In this document: piece after piece, positions 54,632 to 63,211 of the stretch
Numbering within the stretch: position 1 is the stretch's first letter
Layout: each line of letters opens with the position of its first letter
Source of the DNA: Erythrobacter sanguineus
GTDB taxonomy: Bacteria; Pseudomonadota; Alphaproteobacteria; Sphingomonadales; Sphingomonadaceae
Length of the DNA stretch: 64,000 nt
Assembly: GCF_900143235.1 (NCBI RefSeq)
Contig: NZ_FRDF01000001.1
Location: 210,357 to 274,356 of the forward strand
Reading direction: 5' to 3'
Position numbers and translations under genes: made by a program
Notes under the pieces: model-generated
Told to the model about the DNA's origin: nothing
What the model saw: the letters and a program-made list of their open reading frames with translations, nothing else
Database searches by the model: none

Positions 54632-56044
54632 ATGAACCGCACCCTTACCGCGCTGGCCGCACTTTCGCTCGTGACCGTCACCACCGCCGCAGCCGGCGAA
54701 ACTCCCGCGCTCGAAGCGCAGGCGAGCGCGGCTCTGGATGGGGACCCCCACGCATGGGATTTCGTTGCAGGGATCACCACCGAAGTCGGCCCGCGTCAGG
54801 CCGGGACCGAAGCCGAGGCACGCGGGCGGGCATGGGCAATGCAATGGCTCAAGGCCAAGGGGTTTGCCAATATTGCCGACGAGCCGTTCATGATGGATAC
54901 GTGGATCCCCGGCGATATCGCCAGAGCCCGCGTGACGGCACCATTTGCGCAGGATCTGGTCGTCCTGCCGCTTGGCAATTCGGGCGCGACCCCGGCAGGC
55001 GGGATCGAGGCCGAGGCGGTGTTCTTCCGCACGGTTGACGAATTGCGCGCAGCGCCCGCAGGCAGCCTTGCTGGCAAGATCGCCTATATCAGCCACCAGA
55101 TGCGTCCAGCGCAGGACGGATCGCATTACGGCTTTGCCGGGCCTGCGCGCTGGGTGGGGCCGGGGATTGCGGCGAGCAAGGGCGCGATCGGGGCCGTGAT
55201 CAAGTCGGTCGGCACCGATCACCACCGCAATCCGCATACCGGCGGCACCAGCTTTCCCGAAGGCATCGCGGCAATTCCGGCGGGCGCGCTGAGCCTGCCC
55301 GATGCCGAAAACCTTGAACGCATGTTCGCGCGCGCCGATCGGCGTTCTGTAACGCTCAGGCTTGAAATGAACCCGCGCCAGATCGGCCAGACTCAAAGCG
55401 GGAACGTGGTCGGCGAGATTGTCGGGCGCAATCCATTGCTCCCGCCAGTGCTGCTTGCCTGCCATATCGACAGCTGGTGGAATGCGCCGGGCGCCTTTGA
55501 CGATGGCGCGGGCTGCGCGATCATATCCGCCGCTGCGCTCCATGTCAGGCAATCGGGCCAGCCGCTGCGCACGATCCGGGTGCTGCTGGCCGGCGCTGAG
55601 GAAACCGGGCTGTGGGGCAGCAAGGCCTATAGCGAGGCCCATATCGACGAGCCGATCGCGGTCGGGATCGAGAGCGATTTCGGCGCCGACCGCATCTGGC
55701 GCTTCGAGAGCAATTTTCGTCAGAGCAATCCCGCGCTGCACAAGCGCATCGCCGCCGCTGTCGCGCGTTTCGGGGTGTCGAACGGCAGTGATGTCGCGAC
55801 CGGCGGGGCGGATCTCAATATCGTGCGCGACCAGCAAGGTGCGCTTGTCGATCTGCAGCAGGACGGGCTGCGCTATTTCGATCTGCATCACACCCCGGAC
55901 GACACGCTCGACAAGATCGACAAGGCCCAGCTGCGCCAGAATGTCGCGGTGTGGACGATGGTGGTCGGTATCCTTGCGAACGAAAGCAACTCGATTCTCA
56001 CCGGCGGACCGATCCCGGCCGCGCCTGCGATCATGCAGGAATAA
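54632..56044 (+). CDS. M28 family zinc peptidase, exported
   Basis: 470 residues with a signal peptide (MNRTLTALAALSLVTVTTAAAG). A peptidase M28 catalytic domain follows: ACHIDSWWNAPGAFDDGAG has the His-x-Asp and the bridging Asp; AGAEETGLWGS has the catalytic Glu-Glu; a later Asp (GIESDFG) and the final His in LHHTPDDTLDKI complete the site. An inserted PA-like domain is probable between 130 and 250. Aminopeptidase of the periplasm, substrate unknown. Confidence 0.87.
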   Translation: MNRTLTALAALSLVTVTTAAAGETPALEAQASAALDGDPHAWDFVAGITTEVGPRQAGTEAEARGRAWAMQWLKAKGFANIADEPFMMDTWIPGDIARARVTAPFAQDLVVLPLGNSGATPAGGIEAEAVFFRTVDELRAAPAGSLAGKIAYISHQMRPAQDGSHYGFAGPARWVGPGIAASKGAIGAVIKSVGTDHHRNPHTGGTSFPEGIAAIPAGALSLPDAENLERMFARADRRSVTLRLEMNPRQIGQTQSGNVVGEIVGRNPLLPPVLLACHIDSWWNAPGAFDDGAGCAIISAAALHVRQSGQPLRTIRVLLAGAEETGLWGSKAYSEAHIDEPIAVGIESDFGADRIWRFESNFRQSNPALHKRIAAAVARFGVSNGSDVATGGADLNIVRDQQGALVDLQQDGLRYFDLHHTPDDTLDKIDKAQLRQNVAVWTMVVGILANESNSILTGGPIPAAPAIMQE

Positions 56045-56356
56045 TCAGCGTTTCGGCTGCGGCCGCGCAGAAGGGCGGGGCGGCAAGCTGGCGATTGAAG
56101 CGGCAGAACGGCGTGTTCGCGCTGTTTGGCCAGCGACCTGCCGATCATGGTTCGTGCCGCCGTCATGACACAATGCGCTGCGTCTGGATCTGACCGGGCT
56201 GCAGCAAGCAGCGATTCCGCAATGGTTTCTCTCACCGGGCAAGGCTGGATGATAGTTCTATAATACAGAACGGATTTGAAGATATATTGAATTTTTCTGA
56301 GAATGAATGCTGGTCTAGGAGATGGGCTCCCCCATTCAAACGAAGAGGCCTGGAGC
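56045..56356. other. Intergenic region ahead of the IDH-like gene
   Basis: About 310 bases. The first 190 are GC-rich and hold no convincing gene. The last 110 are AT-rich and carry the promoter and operator candidate at 56255-56271. Confidence 0.5.
56255..56271. promoter_or_regulatory. Inverted repeat overlapping a consensus -10
   Basis: GTTCT-N7-AGAAC is symmetric with only two mismatched pairs, and TATAAT (56259-56264) lies inside it. It sits about 95 bases before the chosen start of the IDH-like gene. The layout fits autorepression by the ArsR encoded downstream in the same operon. Confidence 0.5.
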
Positions 56357-57532
56357 ATGGACAAAGCCAAGCAGAAGCCCGGATTGCCCGGTGACACAGG
56401 CCTGTCAGCTGCCTTTCCCGCACGCCGGACGAACACATCTGCCCTGCGGCTGGTCGCCACGAGGCTCCAGCTGCGGGAACCTGCGGATTGCGGGCATGAT
56501 GATTGGAACGCTGGGCGTGATCAGCTGCTGGCATGGCTCGGGATAGAGCTTGAAAAGCTTCCCCAGGTGAAGGCGGCCGGTTTCAAGCAGGTTGCGCATT
56601 GGGCCATGTCGTCGTCGGCTGCCGGGACTGCGCCCGAATTTGCGCCGTGGCAGTGCTTTTCCCCGGTGGCCCTTCAGAACGGCGGAATTGCCAACCTCCC
56701 GCGCGCTCAATGGGTGTCGAGCTATCTCATCGATCATGGCCCCGGCCAGATCGCCCGGCAGCGCGCCTGTGATCTTGCGCTGATGTCGCCGCATCCGGCC
56801 ATGTGCGCTCCGGACGAGGATGGTGCCGCGCCCACGCCGCGCCTTGCGGTGCTCAAGGCGATGATCGGCGCCGCCCGCAGCGAAGGGCGCGACAAGCTGG
56901 CGATCATCGTTCATGCCCGTCAGTGCAACGCCATGGCGAAGCTGCTGCTGCTCGCCGATCGCGGATTGACCCGCGAGGGGATCACGCTGGAAATCCTGTC
57001 GATTGAAGAAGCGCTCGCCCCGCTGGCGGCCGAGCCTGAGCGCTGGAATGCGATCATCGTCATGCCCGACCTGCGCGGGATCGTGATGGCCTTGCTGGTG
57101 CAGTCGAGCGGTGTGACCTCGCCCTGGCCGATGGTGTGGCATGGCGGCGGGGGCCTTGGTCTGGTGGCAGGCGAATCGCTCGAACAGGGCGGCCGGCTTC
57201 TGGCGCTGGACGGGTCGTTGCTGGTTCATGCGCTGGCACTTGCGCTGCAGCATGCCGGGATGACGCAGGCCGCGCAGCGTCTGCATGCCGCCTGGGCAAG
57301 GCTGCGCGACAAAGGCGTGGTGACCGAAGGGCGGGGCGCGCGGGCGCCCTATGTGAACCGGGTGGAAGCTGCAGTGTTAATCGACCTTGTTTGCAGCGAT
57401 ATCGTTGATATTGCTCGCCCGGTTCCGGAATGGCGTGCGTTATCCGCCCATGCCGAGACCCACGCCGAGGCCCCTTGCGCCCCCGTCCGGCTCAGCCTTG
57501 TTGCTGATCGCCCGTCCGCCCCCCATTCCTGA
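56357..57532 (+). CDS. Divergent isocitrate/isopropylmalate dehydrogenase-like protein, probably inactive
   Basis: 391 residues, no signal peptide. The C-terminal half follows the isocitrate/isopropylmalate dehydrogenase fold order: an AIIVHARQCNAMAK strand-helix where IDH has VHKAN, a SIEEALAPLAAEPERWNAIIVMPDLRGIVMAL segment where IDH has the Asp-rich metal site and NLFGDILSD, and an AAQRLHAAWARLRDKGVVTEG tail. Catalytic Lys and metal-binding Asp residues are replaced. The similarity is remote and judged by eye. GAGG precedes the chosen ATG; an ATG at 56303 is possible. Twelve bases later comes a cysteine-free ArsR gene, so it may be a regulatory pseudo-enzyme. Confidence 0.5.
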   Translation: MDKAKQKPGLPGDTGLSAAFPARRTNTSALRLVATRLQLREPADCGHDDWNAGRDQLLAWLGIELEKLPQVKAAGFKQVAHWAMSSSAAGTAPEFAPWQCFSPVALQNGGIANLPRAQWVSSYLIDHGPGQIARQRACDLALMSPHPAMCAPDEDGAAPTPRLAVLKAMIGAARSEGRDKLAIIVHARQCNAMAKLLLLADRGLTREGITLEILSIEEALAPLAAEPERWNAIIVMPDLRGIVMALLVQSSGVTSPWPMVWHGGGGLGLVAGESLEQGGRLLALDGSLLVHALALALQHAGMTQAAQRLHAAWARLRDKGVVTEGRGARAPYVNRVEAAVLIDLVCSDIVDIARPVPEWRALSAHAETHAEAPCAPVRLSLVADRPSAPHS

Positions 57533-57544
57533 GAAAGTTCTGCC

Positions 57545-57910
57545 ATGCCCAGCCGAAAGATCGTGGCGACCGAACTCGCCAATGTCCTGCGCCAGATTTC
57601 GCATCCCGATCGCATCCGCCTGCTGCTCCGACTGCAGTCTGGCGCGCAGACCGTGAACGATCTGGCCGAGGCGCTCGAAATTCCGCCGACCCGTGTTTCG
57701 CAGCATCTCAGCGTGCTGCGGGCGATCGCCTTGGTCGAGACGGAATCGCAGGGGCAAAAGCGGGTCTACAGCCTGAGCCAGCCCGAACTCGCGCTGTGGC
57801 TAATCGACGGGATCGATTTCATCGCCCACCGCCTGGGCCGGGCCAGCGCCAAGGATATCGAGCACGCCAAGGACCTGTGGCAGCAGGAAGCCTCGACCAC
57901 CACCATCTGA
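57545..57910 (+). CDS. ArsR family regulator 1, cysteine-free
   Basis: 121 residues, winged helix with HTH at about 37-62 (TVNDLAEALEIPPTRVSQHLSVLRAI). It contains no cysteine, so it lacks the metal or thiol-sensing sites of ArsR, SmtB and BigR types. It is a paralogue of the gene at 60236-60601: same length, N-terminus MPSR, nearly identical recognition helix. Cotranscribed with the IDH-like gene; stop is 15 bases from the convergent SulP stop. Confidence 0.83.
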   Translation: MPSRKIVATELANVLRQISHPDRIRLLLRLQSGAQTVNDLAEALEIPPTRVSQHLSVLRAIALVETESQGQKRVYSLSQPELALWLIDGIDFIAHRLGRASAKDIEHAKDLWQQEASTTTI

Positions 57911-57925
57911 CGCTTGCGGGCAGGA

Positions 57926-59494
57926 TCAGGCGGCTGGCCGCTTCATCAGGTTGGGAATCGCCGTCTGTGAAGGGTCCTGTGCGCGCCGCGCATAGCGCTT
58001 TACCAGATCGCTCCATTCAACGGTCAGGCTCCCGCCGGTGCTCTGGTGCAGCTTTTCCCACGAAGACAGCATTTCCAGGCAGGCGTGGTCGATATAGTCG
58101 AGCTTTTCGACATGGATGTGCACTTCGGCACCGAAGGGCGACTTTTCCAGCGCATGGCTGAGCTGCGGGATCGAGAAGAAGGTGGCCGAACCGGTCATCC
58201 ACATGTCCACCCGGTTCAGCTCCTTGTCGTAGCTGGTTTCGATCTCGAGATGCGAGAAGGTGTAGACCAGTTTCAGCGTCGCCAGCGCGAAGCCGAGGAT
58301 CACCCCGGTGAGCAGGTCGATGGCTACCACGCCCACCAGTGTCACGACATAGATCGCCAGTTCCTGACGGCCGAATTCGGCAATCCTGCGGATCTGGGCG
58401 ACGTTGACCAGCTTGTAGCCGGTATAGACAAGGATCGCCGCCAGCACCGCGGTGGGGATTGTGTTCAGCACGAAGGGGAAGGCGATCACTGCCAGCAGCA
58501 GCCAGCCGCCATGGAGGATCGCGGAGATCCGGGTCGTCGCACCGGCTTCGACGTTGGCGGCCGAGCGCACGATCACCCCGGTCATTGGCAGCGCGCCCAG
58601 CGCCCCGCAGACCAGATTGCCGATCCCCTGTGCCCGCAATTCCTTGTCATAATTGGTGCGGGCGCCGATGTGCATCTTGTCAATCGCGGTCGCGCACAGC
58701 AGCGTTTCTGCGCTGGCGACGAAGGCGAATACCACACCGAGCGTGAGGATTTCCATATCGAGGAACCCGCCCAGCACTTCGACGGTCGGGATGTTGAGCG
58801 CGGTGGTGAGGTTGGAGGGCAGCTCGACCAGCGTGATCGGCAGCGCGAAAGCGAAGGCGAACAGCGTGCCGACCAGGACCCCGAGCAGCGGCCCCGGCAG
58901 AAGCGCGAGTCGCTTCGGCTTGAACTTGTTCCACAACATGATGGTGAGAATGGTGATGATCCCGGCCATCGCGGCGAGATGGTGCACCGAATCATCGATC
59001 GGAAAACCCTTGATGATGGCCTCGGGAATGGCGGCAATATTGGCAAGCCCGCTGGCACGCGGCGCATCATCCAGCATCACGTGGAACTGCGAGGCCAATA
59101 TGAGCACCCCGATTCCCGCCAGCATCCCGTGGATCACCGAGGGTGAAATTGCCCGGAACCACTGGCCCAGACGGAAAATGCCCGCCAGCAGCTGCAACCC
59201 GCCGGCGATCAGACCGACCACGCCCAGCATGATCAATCCGTGATCATTGACCAGCTGGAACACCAGCACCGCCATTCCGGCCGCCGGCCCGCTGACCTGA
59301 AGCGGGGAACCTGCAAGGCTGCCCACCACCAGTCCGCCGACGATCCCGGTGATCAGTCCCAGCGCGGGTGGAGCGCCCGAGGCGATCGCAATCCCCATGC
59401 ACAGCGGCAGGGCGACCAGGAACACCACAATTGAAGCGAGGAAATCCCTCCCTGCAATGTCAGAAGTCATGCGATTGGCGGACAGGATGCTCAT
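57926..59494 (-). CDS. SulP family anion transporter with STAS domain
   Basis: 522 residues with about ten to twelve membrane helices. The N-terminal SulP signature (FLASIVVFLVALPLCMGIAIASGAPP... then GLITGIVGG) is clear, and a C-terminal STAS domain (about 410-520) includes VEKLDYIDHACLEML. Found next to beta-carbonic anhydrase, so bicarbonate is the likely substrate; sulfate cannot be excluded. ATG at 59494 chosen over an upstream TTG. Confidence 0.88.
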   Translation of the reverse strand: MSILSANRMTSDIAGRDFLASIVVFLVALPLCMGIAIASGAPPALGLITGIVGGLVVGSLAGSPLQVSGPAAGMAVLVFQLVNDHGLIMLGVVGLIAGGLQLLAGIFRLGQWFRAISPSVIHGMLAGIGVLILASQFHVMLDDAPRASGLANIAAIPEAIIKGFPIDDSVHHLAAMAGIITILTIMLWNKFKPKRLALLPGPLLGVLVGTLFAFAFALPITLVELPSNLTTALNIPTVEVLGGFLDMEILTLGVVFAFVASAETLLCATAIDKMHIGARTNYDKELRAQGIGNLVCGALGALPMTGVIVRSAANVEAGATTRISAILHGGWLLLAVIAFPFVLNTIPTAVLAAILVYTGYKLVNVAQIRRIAEFGRQELAIYVVTLVGVVAIDLLTGVILGFALATLKLVYTFSHLEIETSYDKELNRVDMWMTGSATFFSIPQLSHALEKSPFGAEVHIHVEKLDYIDHACLEMLSSWEKLHQSTGGSLTVEWSDLVKRYARRAQDPSQTAIPNLMKRPAA

Positions 59495-59541
59495 GCGTTT
59501 CTGGCTCCGACGGGAGAGGGAGGAAGAGGGACTGGCCCGGT

Positions 59542-60222
59542 TCAACCGGCCGCGTGGCCGCAGGCATGGTCGGCCAGCGCCGACGCGGCGACTTCGGCGG
59601 CGTAGCGTTCCTCGATCGGAACCCAGCTCTCGCTTGCCTCGTCATAGGCGGACACCCCGCCGGACTTGATGTCGTAGACCCAGCCGTGCAGCTGCACTGC
59701 CTTCTGTGCCAGCGCGACCGCCACTGTGGGGTGGGTCTTGAGGTGCTGCAATTGCAGCATCACGTTCTGTTCGAGCAGCAAACGCATCTTTGCCTCTTCG
59801 GACAGGCCGGCGCCCAGCGTCTCGACTATGTCGACCGCACCCTTGGCAAAGCCCAGCCATTCGCGCACGTGCGGCAGATTGGTCAGCCCCTCGCTGTGCA
59901 TCGCGCCCTTCATTGCCCCGCATTCGGTGTGACCACAGATCACGATATTGGGCACCTGCAGCGCGCCGACCGCGAATTCGATCGAGGCAGTCATCCCCCC
60001 GGTCTGGTTGGTGTGCGGGGGCACGATGTTGCCCGCATTGCGCAAGATGAACAATTCGCCCGGATCGGTCTGGGTGATCATCGCGGTCTCGATCCTGCTG
60101 TCAGAGCAGGTGATGAACAGCGCCTCGGGGCTTTGCCCGGTGCTCAGTCGTTCGAACAGCTTCTTCTTCTCGGGAAAGACCTCCCGCTGGAACTTGATGA
60201 CGCCTAGGGCAAATCGCGACAT
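59542..60222 (-). CDS. Beta-carbonic anhydrase
   Basis: 226 residues. Zinc ligands Cys in ITCSDSRIE (about 38-46) and His-x2-Cys in GHTECGAMKG (about 97-106), with the Asp-Arg dyad in the first motif. Interconverts CO2 and bicarbonate in the cytoplasm. It precedes the SulP gene by 47 bases on the same strand and follows arsR 2 by 13 bases: a bicarbonate supply operon. AGGA precedes the ATG. Confidence 0.93.
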   Translation of the reverse strand: MSRFALGVIKFQREVFPEKKKLFERLSTGQSPEALFITCSDSRIETAMITQTDPGELFILRNAGNIVPPHTNQTGGMTASIEFAVGALQVPNIVICGHTECGAMKGAMHSEGLTNLPHVREWLGFAKGAVDIVETLGAGLSEEAKMRLLLEQNVMLQLQHLKTHPTVAVALAQKAVQLHGWVYDIKSGGVSAYDEASESWVPIEERYAAEVAASALADHACGHAAG

Positions 60223-60235
60223 GGGGATGGTCCTC

Positions 60236-60601
60236 TCATCTGGAACTGGCTGGGGTGTCTGCGGTCCACAATTCGCGGACTCGCTCGATATGCGCGCTTT
60301 CGTCCAGACGGCTGCGGACATCGAGAAACTCAAGCGCCTCAACGATCCACGCGGCGATGGCCGGCTGGGTCAGGCGATAGAAATGATTGCGCCCCTCGCG
60401 CCGGTCTTCGACCAGGCGGTGCGCGCGCAAGGGGGCCAGATGCTGGGAAATGCGGGTGGACGGAAGGTCGAGCGCAGCGGCGATGCTGGTCACGTCCTTT
60501 TCGCCGTGCCGCAATTCTTCGATCATGCGGAGACGATCGGGGTGAGCAAGCAGCTTGAGCAGCTCGGCCAGTTCGCGGGATACGACAATCCGGCTCGGCA
60601 T
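60236..60601 (-). CDS. ArsR family regulator 2, cysteine-free paralogue
   Basis: 121 residues. Start at 60601 has GGAGA five bases upstream; longer frames are not supported. HTH at about 36-60 (VTSIAAALDLPSTRISQHLAPLR). No cysteine. Sequence is paralogous to arsR 1, and the two recognition helices differ at few positions. First gene of the carbonic-anhydrase/SulP operon, so it is probably its repressor. The ligand is not evident. Confidence 0.83.
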   Translation of the reverse strand: MPSRIVVSRELAELLKLLAHPDRLRMIEELRHGEKDVTSIAAALDLPSTRISQHLAPLRAHRLVEDRREGRNHFYRLTQPAIAAWIVEALEFLDVRSRLDESAHIERVRELWTADTPASSR

Positions 60602-60616
60602 TTTTCTCTCCATACC

Positions 60617-60672
60617 TGCGTATATATGCAGATTAATGTGTGTGAACCTATATGCACACAAAGAATTGTCAA
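60617..60672 (-). promoter_or_regulatory. Promoter and operators of the arsR2-carbonic anhydrase-SulP operon
   Basis: On the minus strand, TTGACA (60672-60667), a 16-base spacer and TAGGTT (60650-60645). TGTGTG-N10-CACACA (60639-60660) is a perfect inverted repeat over the -10, and TGCGTATATATGCA (60617-60630) is a near-palindrome between promoter and gene. Both fit ArsR-type operators. Confidence 0.5.
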
Positions 60673-60750
60673 GACTGCTTGCGGCCCGACCAGTTCTTGT
60701 CCGATTTCAGCCTTGCCCGGTGTGCCCGGAGCAATGCTATCAGGGCCGTC

Positions 60751-61575
60751 ATGAAAGTGATTTTCAGCAGGAAAGGTGTCGATAGCGCAGCCGGCGGGTG
60801 CGCCAGTGCGCTAATCGGAGCGGTGCCTGTCAGCCTGCCGATCCCGACGCACGAGCCGGCTCCGGTGACCTATGGCGATCTGCGGTCCGACCTGGCGGCA
60901 ATGGCGCATGATCTCAGTCGCGGTAAGCTCGCAGCGGGCCGGGCGTGCCATCTCGATCCCGATCTCGATCATCGCGCATTGTCCGCCCGCCCGGCAGGCT
61001 GGCGCGGCGCCCTTGGGCAGGCTTCCGCGTCACTCGGACACCTCGATAATCAGGGCGTTGATGCGGGCGATCTGTTCCTGTTCTGGGGCCTGTATCGTCC
61101 GGTCGAGCAGGTCGCTGGCAGGTGGCGATATTGCGGGCCGCGCCGCCACGCGATCTTTGGCTGGCTCCATGTCGCAGAGGTCTGCAGGATCACCGATGAC
61201 GGGATCGACGCCCTCCGGCGGCACCCTTGGCTGCGCGATCATCCGCATGTCCGTGCAGGCTGGAATGCAGCCAATGCTGTCTATGTCGCCTCGGACTGGT
61301 TTGGGCTGGCCGGACGCCGGTTTCCCGGAAGCGGTGTGTTGTCCCGGGCATTCAGTCTGACCGCGCCGGACAGCCGCCTGCCAAGCATCTGGCAGGTGCC
61401 CGGCTGGCTTGATCCGTCAGCGGGCGGGGTCGGCCTGACCTACCACCCGCCGGGCCGCTGGCTGGGGCAAGGACAATTGCGATCAGCCGCGCGCGGGCAG
61501 GAATTTGTTGCCGATATTGCCGCGCGCGATGATGCCGCGACCTGGATTGCCGATCTGCTGCAGGCTCACGCTTGA
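60751..61575 (+). CDS. Nmad3-type putative nucleotide-modification-associated protein
   Basis: 274 residues. The opening KVIFSRKGVDSAAGG and the PIPTHEPAPVTYGDL, HLDPDLDHRAL, WRGALGQASASLGHLDNQGVDAGDLFLFWG split segments match the family named nucleotide modification-associated domain 3. Its exact activity is not established. Here it is a single gene transcribed away from arsR 2, with no methyltransferase or nuclease beside it. A weak AGGG precedes the ATG at 60751; further upstream in-frame codons overlap the arsR promoter. Confidence 0.72.
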   Translation: MKVIFSRKGVDSAAGGCASALIGAVPVSLPIPTHEPAPVTYGDLRSDLAAMAHDLSRGKLAAGRACHLDPDLDHRALSARPAGWRGALGQASASLGHLDNQGVDAGDLFLFWGLYRPVEQVAGRWRYCGPRRHAIFGWLHVAEVCRITDDGIDALRRHPWLRDHPHVRAGWNAANAVYVASDWFGLAGRRFPGSGVLSRAFSLTAPDSRLPSIWQVPGWLDPSAGGVGLTYHPPGRWLGQGQLRSAARGQEFVADIAARDDAATWIADLLQAHA

Positions 61576-61756
61576 GCCTTCACATCCTGGCCGTCGCGAT
61601 TGATCGCGGCGATCCATAGGGGCGAGCAATTGCCATGCCTTGAGCCAGACAGCCCGCCAGCGCGTTCGGCAACCTTACCCCGACATCCAGGATGATCCGG
61701 CAGGCCGTGATGACTCCCGTTCGCCTGCCGTCCGCCTGTTCAACAGGCCCTAGACG

Positions 61757-63211
61757 CTATTCGATGGGCTTCCTGTTGTCGAGCAAGTCCTCCTCCTGCG
61801 TAAAGCCGCGCTCTTCGCTGACCAGCTTCTCCACCGCGCGGTCGGGCGCGGCGTTTTCGTCCATAGGGGCGGGCGCGGGCCGCGGCTTTCGGGTTCCGGC
61901 CCGGCCTTCTTCGGCCAGTGTCGGCTGTCTTCCGCGATCGTCCATACGGATCCGGTAGATCGGCTCGGGCAGTTCATAGCCAGCCTCTTCCACCGCATGC
62001 TTGGCCGCCTGAATGGCAAGACTGCGGCCCTTCAGGAAATCGGTCGAACGCTGATCAACCCATGCAAAGAAGCGCAGCACGATGCTGGATTCCCCCACAG
62101 CATAGATCACCGAATGGCTGGGCGGGTCGTCCAGCACGAAGGGCAGGGCCCTGATCGCTTGCAGCCCTACTTCCATCGCGCCGAGCGGATCGTCGGCCGA
62201 GTCAACGCCGAGATCGAATTCAAAGCGGCGCTGGGGGTTGCGGGTGTAGTTGAGAATGTTCGCCTTGAAGACCGTGCTGTTGGGAATCCGCAGATGGTTG
62301 CCATCAAGGGTCATCAGAACCGTGGCACGAGAGGTCAGCCGGATCACGTGGCCTTCAAGATCGTCGATCAGGATGTGGTCGTTGGCACGGAACGGCTGCC
62401 TCAGGCTGAGCATCAGGCTCGACACGTAATTGTCCACGGTATCGCGCACTGCAAAACTAAAGGCGATGCCGATGATACCCGCGCTGCCCAGGACAAAGCC
62501 GAGCAAGGTGGCGGCATCAAGAATCTGCAACGCCACGATCAGCGCCGCAATGATGGCTATGACCCGGATCGCGCCGGAAAGCAGTTCGGCCAGAAAGGCA
62601 TTGGGCGCAACCCATTTCCAAAGCCAGCGCTGGGCGGCGAGCAGGTATCCCGCAGCAGCGATAAGCAAGGCCACCAGCACCGCTACCCCGAACAGCGGCA
62701 AGGAACCCACGAACGTCCGAAGATCATCGTTCAACGCCTGAATTGCAGGTGACAGGTTGCTGTCCAATTCAAACGTACGCTCGATGGAATTCTCGACGGT
62801 CACGACCCCTGCGATACGCCGTGCGATATTCGATGCCTGTTCCCGGTCTGCCTGGTTGGTCACAGTCCCTTCAAGGGTGACGACGCCTGACTGGACGGTC
62901 ACATCGACATCGCTGAGCCCGTCGATCTGAGCGAAGATGTCCATCAGACCGCCCGCGATATCGCGATCGGATTCCTGCGTAAGGGCCGCAATGTCGATCG
63001 GCTCCGATTCTGGGGCCGCGTCCTGTTCTATTCCGGCAAGGGATGCGGGATCGGGAAGGCTCTGGCCATGCAGCGCGGTCGACGGGATGATCAATATGCA
63101 CGCGGCAAAGGCAAGCCCGGCCACCAACGCCGCAAGCGAATGAAGCGAAGGGATGGGCCGGTTGTCCGGCTGCCTATCTTTGAGCAACTTTAACAGTCGC
63201 GGCTGTGCCAA
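61757..63211 (-). CDS. Mechanosensitive channel (MscS family) with periplasmic BON domain
   Basis: 484 residues. Signal-like hydrophobic N-terminus (LAALVAGLAFAACILII), then a BON domain (about 75-140, DVDVTVQSGVVTLEGTV...). Three membrane helices follow, and the MscS core has the pore-lining stretch GFVLGSAGIIGIAFSFAVRD and FRANDHILIDDLEGHV. The C-terminal region is charged and extended. I chose the TTG start at 63211 because AGGGGAG lies nine bases upstream; the frame runs to 63292. Protects against osmotic shock; the BON domain may contact membranes or the cell wall. Confidence 0.82.
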   Translation of the reverse strand: MAQPRLLKLLKDRQPDNRPIPSLHSLAALVAGLAFAACILIIPSTALHGQSLPDPASLAGIEQDAAPESEPIDIAALTQESDRDIAGGLMDIFAQIDGLSDVDVTVQSGVVTLEGTVTNQADREQASNIARRIAGVVTVENSIERTFELDSNLSPAIQALNDDLRTFVGSLPLFGVAVLVALLIAAAGYLLAAQRWLWKWVAPNAFLAELLSGAIRVIAIIAALIVALQILDAATLLGFVLGSAGIIGIAFSFAVRDTVDNYVSSLMLSLRQPFRANDHILIDDLEGHVIRLTSRATVLMTLDGNHLRIPNSTVFKANILNYTRNPQRRFEFDLGVDSADDPLGAMEVGLQAIRALPFVLDDPPSHSVIYAVGESSIVLRFFAWVDQRSTDFLKGRSLAIQAAKHAVEEAGYELPEPIYRIRMDDRGRQPTLAEEGRAGTRKPRPAPAPMDENAAPDRAVEKLVSEERGFTQEEDLLDNRKPIE

